Origin: Solimonas sp047605265
GTDB lineage: Bacteria > Pseudomonadota > Gammaproteobacteria > Nevskiales > Nevskiaceae
Direction: 5' to 3'
DNA: 54,098 bases
NCBI GenBank assembly: GCA_047605265.1
Contig: JASGFY010000014.1
Coordinates: 1-54,098 of the forward strand
Shown here: positions 49,557-54,098 of the stretch, one piece after another
How the letters are laid out: every line of letters begins with the position of its first letter
Numbering within the stretch: the first letter of the stretch is position 1
Notes under the pieces: generated by a model
Seen by the model: only the letters and a program-made list of their open reading frames with translations
Database searches by the model: none
Told to the model about the DNA's origin: nothing
Position numbers and translations under genes: made by a program

Positions 49557-50402
49557 CTACGCGCCGCCGATCCGCGCGACGGCGCCTTTCATCACGCCTT
49601 CGTAAGCGCGCACCGTGACGGCAGCGCCGGGCCGTCGTGCGGCGATCCGGCGCGCCAGTTCGGCGGCGATCTGTTCGACCGTGCTATCCGTATCGAGCAA
49701 GTCGCAGCGCGAATCCGGAAGTTCCAGCTCATAGCGGCCGTCGCGCGCGGTGTAGGCGAAGCGGATACGGCCGTCGCCGTGCGCGACGACGTCCTCGCGC
49801 GTGCCCAGATAGATGTCGCGCCAGGCGTCGGCGATCCGCGTTTCGAGCGCCGCGTCGCGCTCGCCGGCGATGCGGACCTCGATCCGTGAGCGATGGCCGT
49901 GCGCGATGCGCTGGCAGAGGCCGTCATGTTTTTTCAGGCCGTGCACGTAGTGGTAGTACGCGCCCTCGATGCGCTCGGGACGCAGCCTGATGTCGAGCGC
50001 GTCGACGTTGGCCGGCAGCACGGCTCGCAGGAGCGGACGCAGGTGTTCGATCAGGCTGTCCGCCGTCATCGCCTCGGCGTCGAGCAGGACGACGGCGTGC
50101 GCCGGCGAACGATGCTCGTAGGTGCCATGCGCCGACGCGAAGCTCAGCTGTACGTCTTCGCCGTCGCGGCAGACTTGCACCCCGGCCGCGTGCCGCGGCA
50201 CCAGCAGGGCATGATCGACGCTGCCATCGATGGCCTGTTTCAGGCGTTTCTTGACCTCGCCGAAATCGAGCACCATCGACTGCTCGTCGAGTCGGCCCTC
50301 GAGCTCGATGTCGACGATCCAGCTCTCGCCCACGAGGCCGCGGGCCGCGTCGAGATAGGCGCAATCGATGACGGTCAGCTGTTCGACGAAGAGGCGGGAC
50401 AT
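49557..50402 (-). CDS. tandem 6-pyruvoyl-tetrahydropterin synthase-fold protein (QueD-like)
   Basis: A 281-residue protein made of two PTPS-like halves. The second half (from about 145) holds the zinc/catalytic pattern: His154 (YHYVHGLKK), Cys163 (GLCQR), His168 and His170 (AHGHRS), and a terminal RAYEGVMKGA glutamate. The first half lacks those but has the LDFGEVKKRL and SVDHALLV (Asp46, Asp63-His64) elements. Related QueD/PTPS enzymes make carboxy- or pyruvoyl-tetrahydropterin for queuosine or pterins; the reaction here is undetermined. The ATG at 50402 is divergent from gltX. Confidence 0.75.
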   Translation of the reverse strand: MSRLFVEQLTVIDCAYLDAARGLVGESWIVDIELEGRLDEQSMVLDFGEVKKRLKQAIDGSVDHALLVPRHAAGVQVCRDGEDVQLSFASAHGTYEHRSPAHAVVLLDAEAMTADSLIEHLRPLLRAVLPANVDALDIRLRPERIEGAYYHYVHGLKKHDGLCQRIAHGHRSRIEVRIAGERDAALETRIADAWRDIYLGTREDVVAHGDGRIRFAYTARDGRYELELPDSRCDLLDTDSTVEQIAAELARRIAARRPGAAVTVRAYEGVMKGAVARIGGA

Positions 50403-50449
50403 GGCTCGTGAAACGTGAGGGGGCAGGCGTGAGGCCGGAGTGCTTAGTT

Positions 50450-50455
50450 TAGAAT
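50450..50455 (+). promoter_or_regulatory. candidate -10 element of gltX
   Basis: TAGAAT lies 47 nt upstream of the gltX start, in TTTAGAATGCGCG. No good -35 is seen. The same hexamer is found in front of glyA. Confidence 0.35.
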
Positions 50456-50501
50456 GCGCGCCTTCCGGGCGCCTCACGCCTCACGCCTCACGTCTCACGA
50501 A

Positions 50502-51920
50502 ATGACTGTCGTCACCCGCTTCGCTCCGAGCCCGACCGGCTACCTGCACATCGGCGGCGCGCGCACCGCGCTGTTCTCGTATCTCTACGCCAAGCGCTTC
50601 GGCGGCAAGTTCCTGCTGCGCATCGAGGACACCGACCGCGAACGCTCGACGCAGGAAGCCGTCGACGCGATCTTCGAGGGCATGGCCTGGCTGGACCTGA
50701 AGTCGGACTTCGCCGAGATCTACCAGACGCAGCGCTTCGACCGTTACAAGGAGGTCGTGCAACAGATGCTCGCGGCCGGCACGGCCTATTACTGCTACGC
50801 GAGCAAGGAAGAACTCGACGCGATGCGTGCCGAGCAGATGGCGCGCAAGGAGAAGCCGCGCTATGACGGCCGCTGGCGTCCCGAGTCCGGCAAGACTCTG
50901 CCGCCGATTCCCGAAGGCGTGCAGCCCGTCGTGCGCTTCAGGAATCCGCTCGAAGGGCAGGTCGTGCTGAACGACCTGATCAAGGGCGAGATCGTCTTCG
51001 ACAACAAGGAACTCGACGATCTCATCATCGCCCGCGCTGACGGCGTGCCGACCTACAACTTCTGCGTCGTCGTCGACGACTGGGACATGGGCATCACGCA
51101 CGTGATCCGCGGCGACGACCACGTCAACAACACGCCGCGCCAGATCAACATCCTCCAGGCGCTCGGCGCGGCGCCGCCGGCTTACGCGCACGTATCGATG
51201 ATCCTTGGCGCCGACGGCGCCAAGCTCTCCAAGCGTCACGGCGCGCTGAGCGTCACCGAATACCGCGCGATGGGCTTCATGCCGGAAGCGCTGCTGAACT
51301 ACCTCGTGCGCCTCGGCTGGAGCTACGGCGACCAGGAGTTGTTCACGCGCGAGGAGATGATCGAGAAGTTTGATTTCGACCATGTCTCGGCGAGTCCGGC
51401 GCGCTTCGACATGGAGAAGGCCTGGTGGGTCAATCACCAGTATCTGAAGATCGCCGATCCGGCCGTGATCGCGCCGGAGTTCGACTGGCATCTGCGCCGC
51501 CTCGGCGTCGATCCGGCGAACGGCCCCGACCTCAAGGCCGTCATCGAACAGCAGCGCGAACGCTGCCGCTCGCTCGTCGAGATGGCCGAGAAGTCGAAGT
51601 TCTTCTACGCCGAGCTCGACGGCTACAACGAGAAGGACGCCGCCAGGCACCTGACCGCCGATGGCGGCGCCGTGCTCGGCGAGCTCGTCGCCGCGTTCGA
51701 AGCGCTGCCGGAGTGGACGGCGCCGGCACTACACGCCGCCGTCAACGGCTACGCGGAAGGCAAGGGCCTCGGCCTCGGCAAGGTCGCGCAGCCGATCCGC
51801 GTCGCCGTCGTCGGCATGGCCATCTCGCCGCCGATCGACCAGACGCTGTTCCTGCTCGGGCGGGAGCGAACGCTGGCGCGCCTGAAGGCCGCCGTCGAGC
51901 ATATTCGCGGCCGCCAGTAA
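50502..51920 (+). CDS. gltX: glutamyl-tRNA synthetase
   Basis: A 472-residue class I synthetase. The HIGH-type motif is in FAPSPTGYLHIGGARTALF, and the KMSKS-type motif is KLSKRHGALSV. DGVPTYNFCVVVDDWDMGIT and IRGDDHVNNTPRQ are typical of bacterial GluRS. The C-terminal anticodon-binding helical domain is present, so the protein is full length. It charges tRNA-Glu with glutamate. The ATG at 50502 is the family start. Divergent from the PTPS-like gene. Confidence 0.97.
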   Translation: MTVVTRFAPSPTGYLHIGGARTALFSYLYAKRFGGKFLLRIEDTDRERSTQEAVDAIFEGMAWLDLKSDFAEIYQTQRFDRYKEVVQQMLAAGTAYYCYASKEELDAMRAEQMARKEKPRYDGRWRPESGKTLPPIPEGVQPVVRFRNPLEGQVVLNDLIKGEIVFDNKELDDLIIARADGVPTYNFCVVVDDWDMGITHVIRGDDHVNNTPRQINILQALGAAPPAYAHVSMILGADGAKLSKRHGALSVTEYRAMGFMPEALLNYLVRLGWSYGDQELFTREEMIEKFDFDHVSASPARFDMEKAWWVNHQYLKIADPAVIAPEFDWHLRRLGVDPANGPDLKAVIEQQRERCRSLVEMAEKSKFFYAELDGYNEKDAARHLTADGGAVLGELVAAFEALPEWTAPALHAAVNGYAEGKGLGLGKVAQPIRVAVVGMAISPPIDQTLFLLGRERTLARLKAAVEHIRGRQ

Positions 51921-51945
51921 GGCTTTTGCCCGGCGCCGCAGGCGA

Positions 51946-51976
51946 CGGTATTATTTCGTATCCGGAGGTAATACCG
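51946..51976 (+). promoter_or_regulatory. inverted repeat over the antitoxin ribosome-binding site
   Basis: An 8-bp perfect inverted repeat, CGGTATTA and TAATACCG, with a 15-nt spacer, directly in front of the ATG at 51977. The Shine-Dalgarno GGAGG lies in the spacer. It is probably an autoregulatory operator for the ribbon-helix-helix antitoxin, or an RNA hairpin covering the ribosome-binding site. Confidence 0.6.
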
Positions 51977-52240
51977 ATGAACACCATCAGCCTGAAAGTG
52001 CCGCGCAAGCTCGACAGCCGCCTCACGCGCGCCAGCAAGGCGCAGGGTGTGAGCAAGTCGGAGTTCGTGCGCCGTGCGGTGGAGAAAGCGCTGGACGAGG
52101 CGGCCGCGCCGGCGCAGAAGCCGACGCTGCTGGAGCTAGCGGGCGATCTGATCGGTTCCGTCAAGTTCGGCCCGCCTGATCTCTCCACCAATCCCAAATA
52201 CATGGAAGGCTACGGCGAAGACAACAAGTCGCTGTGGTGA
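51977..52240 (+). CDS. ribbon-helix-helix antitoxin of a decayed toxin-antitoxin pair
   Basis: An 87-residue CopG/RHH antitoxin: MNTISLKVPRKLDSRLTRAS then KAQGVSKSEFVRRAVEKALD, with a C-terminal tail LELAGDLIGSVKFGPPDLST then NPKYMEGYG that would occupy the toxin. The frame is intact, with GGAGGT 8-13 nt upstream. The toxin frame starts at GTG 52237, overlapping its stop (GTGA), but the toxin is broken. The antitoxin may persist as a DNA-binding protein. Confidence 0.85.
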   Translation: MNTISLKVPRKLDSRLTRASKAQGVSKSEFVRRAVEKALDEAAAPAQKPTLLELAGDLIGSVKFGPPDLSTNPKYMEGYGEDNKSLW

Positions 52241-52653
52241 GTACGCTGCTGCTCGATACCGGCCCGTTCATGTCGATGATCCGGGCCAACGACCCGCACA
52301 CGAATGGGCCGTGAATACCCTGCGTACGGCGCGGGAACCACTGCTGACCTGCGATGCCGTGCTCAGCGAGACTTGTTTCATCCTGCACCGCTACCGGCAA
52401 GACCCCGACCTGGCTCAGTTTGATCGAACGCGGCGCCATACGGCTCGCCTTCGATCTCGCTGCCGAATTCTCAGCCGTCCGCACCCTGTTCATCCGCTAT
52501 CGCAACGTCCCGGCCTCGCTGGCCGACGCCTGCCTCGTGCGCATGAGCGAACTGCATTCGGGCGCGGCGGTGATGACGCTGGACAGCGACTTCCTGATCT
52601 ATCGCAAAACGCGCAGCAAGCCGGTTCCGGTCCTGACGCCGCTGGAGGTTTGA
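52237..52653 (+). pseudogene. PIN-domain toxin, frameshifted at two points
   Basis: The GTG frame at 52237 begins STLLLDTGPFMSMIRANDPH, a PIN start with the first acidic residue, then stops at TGA. The next frame continues EWAVNTLRTAREPLLTCDAV then LSETCFILHRYRQDP. A third frame carries LIERGAIRLAFDLAAEFSAV, then RYRNVPASLADACLVRMSEL, and ends MTLDSDFLIYRKTRSKPVPV. Together these reconstruct a full VapC-type toxin. The first break is near 52298-52302 (probably one C lost from CACCAC). The second is near 52395-52425. The toxin is inactive as written. Confidence 0.8.
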
Positions 52654-52666
52654 GCGGCCGCTTGCT

Positions 52667-52868
52667 TTACGGGTGCAGCGTCTCCGCGATGACGTGGATT
52701 TGCGTCAGAAGCGCTTGCAGCCGCTTCGGGCTGAAGGCGGATGGCTTCAGGTCCTGCCAAGAACTTTGATTAGGCAATGCGAGGGCATCCGCGGCCGTAA
52801 GCCGGGGCGTGCCGTATCGGAACGAGTGCGGGGCTGCAAAGGCCAATTTGCAGGCACGCAGCTCGACG
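52667..52868 (-). other. possible 3' remnant of an unknown gene
   Basis: The minus frame ending at 52667 reads HSFRYGTPRLTAADALALPN, then QSSWQDLKPSAFSPKRLQAL then LTQIHVIAETLHP, a helical, protein-like stretch. It overlaps the LysR 3' end in another frame upstream, so no start exists. I do not recognise the family. Confidence 0.25.
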
Positions 52869-53807
52869 TCATGCGGTCGATGGCGATGGGCGGTATCCCG
52901 AAGCGACCATTCCGCCATCCATGCCGGCGAAGACCGACAGCAGGCCCTCGACGAACAGCGCGACCTTGCGCGACTGTTTGCGGCTGATCGGATGGATGGC
53001 ATAAAAACTGGCCGGCTCTGGCTCGTAAGCATCGAGCACGGTCACCAGGCGCCCCGCCGCGAGATGTTCCGAAACTTCCCACCAGGACTTCTGCGCAAGC
53101 CCCAGTCCCGCAACCGCCCAGGCGACCGGCAACGCCGAATGGGTCGTGGCGAGTGCTCCGGTCACGCGCAGTTTCCGGGCCGCCGTGCCGCGCCCGAAAC
53201 GCCATTCCGCATGGAGATGCGATTGCGTGTTGAAGACCAGACAACGATGCGCGGTCAGATCGTCCGGCTGGCGGGGCGTGCCGTGGCGATCCAGATAGGC
53301 CGGACTCGCAACAACCACACGCCGAGTGTCGAACAGGTGATGCCCGATCAGGTTCGAGTCGATGGCCGGACCGCCCCGCACCGCAACGTCGAAGCCTTGC
53401 GCAACGATGTCGGCAAAGTGGTCGTCGAGCGTCAGATGGATGGCCATGCCGGGATAGCGCGCCGCAAACTCCCCGACGAACGGGGCGATCCGGCGTTGTC
53501 CCAGCGGGTGGGGCGCCGTGACGCGAAGCGTGCCGCGCACGGAAGTCGTGCTTTCGATGACCCGGCTTTCCAGCGCCTGCAAGTCGTTGACGATGCGACT
53601 GACCGCCTGAAAGTAATCCTCGCCCGCCTCGGTCAGCGATTGGCGGCGCGTGGTGCGAAGCAGTAAGGGCACCCCGAGCCGCCGCTCCAGGCCTGCCACA
53701 CGGTCCGCGACGACGGACGAGGCCAGGCCAAGGCGGCGTGCCGCCGCGGAGAAGCCGCCCTGCCGCACCACCTCGACGAAGATCTCCATTTCAGTGATGG
53801 CGTGCAT
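52869..53807 (-). CDS. LysR-family transcriptional regulator
   Basis: A 312-residue regulator. The N-terminal winged helix-turn-helix is EMEIFVEVVRQGGFSAAARR then LGLASSVVADRVAGLERRLG. The effector-binding domain runs from about residue 90 (RGTLRVTAPHPLGQRRIAPF). The C-terminus is normal. An ATG at 53789 is an alternative start. It is divergent from a GlcG/HbpS-like gene with a 113-nt spacer holding an inverted repeat, the usual arrangement for a LysR regulator and its target. The effector is unknown. Confidence 0.92.
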   Translation of the reverse strand: MHAITEMEIFVEVVRQGGFSAAARRLGLASSVVADRVAGLERRLGVPLLLRTTRRQSLTEAGEDYFQAVSRIVNDLQALESRVIESTTSVRGTLRVTAPHPLGQRRIAPFVGEFAARYPGMAIHLTLDDHFADIVAQGFDVAVRGGPAIDSNLIGHHLFDTRRVVVASPAYLDRHGTPRQPDDLTAHRCLVFNTQSHLHAEWRFGRGTAARKLRVTGALATTHSALPVAWAVAGLGLAQKSWWEVSEHLAAGRLVTVLDAYEPEPASFYAIHPISRKQSRKVALFVEGLLSVFAGMDGGMVASGYRPSPSTA

Positions 53808-53836
53808 CGATTTCTGAAAATTTCCGTAAAGATCTC

Positions 53837-53858
53837 CCGGAATTACATCATTTTCCGG
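53837..53858. promoter_or_regulatory. inverted repeat in LysR/GlcG-like spacer (candidate LysR site)
   Basis: CCGGAA-N10-TTCCGG, a perfect 6-bp-arm palindrome between the divergent start codons (30 nt from the LysR start). It fits the size of LysR recognition sites, though the T-N11-A core is not exact. Binding is inferred. Confidence 0.45.
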
Positions 53859-53920
53859 TGGACGCGCACAGCACAGGATTATTGCCATGCAGCATCCATC
53901 CTTCATTCCGGGTTGATTAG

Positions 53921-54098
53921 ATGAGCCATTCCAGAAATCTTGGCTTGGTTGGGACCGGGGTTGCCGTCGTGTTCGCGGCCACGATACCCGTGGCGCACGC
54001 CGACGAAAGCAACATCGTCACCACGCCGAAACTGCGCTGGCAAACGGCCGTCGCGCTCGCCAGCGAAGCTGTGCGCGTCTGCGCCAGCCGTGGTTTCT
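53921..54098 (+). CDS. GlcG/HbpS-like exported protein, 5' part only
   Basis: The first 59 codons before the window edge. A signal peptide (GLVGTGVAVVFAATIPVAHA) is followed by LRWQTAVALASEAVRVCASRG, matching the first helix of GlcG/HbpS (DUF336) proteins. These are small haem- or flavin-related or uncharacterised proteins, often with a signal peptide. It is likely controlled by the divergent LysR. No strong ribosome-binding site is visible before the ATG at 53921. Confidence 0.6.
   Translation, partial: MSHSRNLGLVGTGVAVVFAATIPVAHADESNIVTTPKLRWQTAVALASEAVRVCASRGF

Overview
This is about 54 kb of a high-GC bacterial chromosome, gene-dense and mostly housekeeping. The gene content points to a gammaproteobacterium, most likely of the Lysobacterales/Nevskiales type. 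Supporting signs are the glyA-nrdR-ribD-ribE-ribBX-ribH-nusB-thiL-pgpA cluster, the lolC-lolD-comEC run, the agmatine deiminase/carbamoylputrescine amidase pair, a Fe-SOD, an ETF-QO/etfBA block and a sphingomonad/Nevskiales-style TonB-dependent receptor. That placement rests on gene order and protein style only; no rRNA or tRNA gene was seen.

Layout. 0-2 kb: the 3' end of an exbD-like gene, then a tandem glycine riboswitch in front of a DadA-type FAD amino-acid dehydrogenase. 1.8-6.3 kb: nadC-argF, sodB and its terminator, grxD, a DJ-1/PfpI protein and a CinA-type molybdopterin-binding-domain protein. 6.5-11.1 kb: an orphan histidine kinase, an FmdB zinc-ribbon protein, aspS and nadA. 11.1-12.4 kb: a scar made of a deleted GST gene, a dead BrnT/BrnA toxin-antitoxin pair and the 3' half of a TetR regulator. 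12.5-19.7 kb: the nine-gene glyA-to-pgpA run covering one-carbon metabolism, NrdR, riboflavin, NusB, thiamine and phospholipid. 19.9-24.5 kb: ETF-QO, etfB, etfA, folA and an acyl-CoA-binding protein.

24.6-35.8 kb: a YXWGXW exported protein, a DUF815-type AAA ATPase, ettA, a DUF4124 exported protein, threonine ammonia-lyase, an unrecognised 157-aa protein, an MFS exporter, D-lactate dehydrogenase, a TonB-dependent receptor and a DUF3597 protein. 35.9-37.7 kb: a second scar (acyl-CoA dehydrogenase 3' part fused to an antiporter fragment, then an apparently intact Phd/PIN toxin-antitoxin pair, then a YecR-like remnant). 37.7-43.8 kb: aguB-aguA (agmatine to putrescine), a BamE-like small exported protein, a diheme EF-hand-like lipoprotein and a PhoX-like lipoprotein. 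44.0-51.9 kb: lolC-lolD-comEC, a HisI variant, a Gly/Tyr-rich lipoprotein, an unusual tandem PTPS-fold protein and gltX. 52.0-52.9 kb: a third decayed toxin-antitoxin locus (intact RHH antitoxin, frameshifted PIN toxin). The window ends with a LysR regulator divergent from a GlcG/HbpS-like exported protein that runs off the edge.

The core genes look ordinary and co-directional within operons. The accessory interest lies in the glycine riboswitch/DadA unit, the RibBX enzyme with a dead cyclohydrolase half, a HisI lacking one zinc cysteine, a PTPS-fold protein with its motif set divided between two halves, the PhoX-like/diheme lipoprotein pair, and three places where toxin-antitoxin genes mark chromosomal scars. 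I found no CRISPR array, prophage, intact insertion sequence, or clear new multi-gene defence system.
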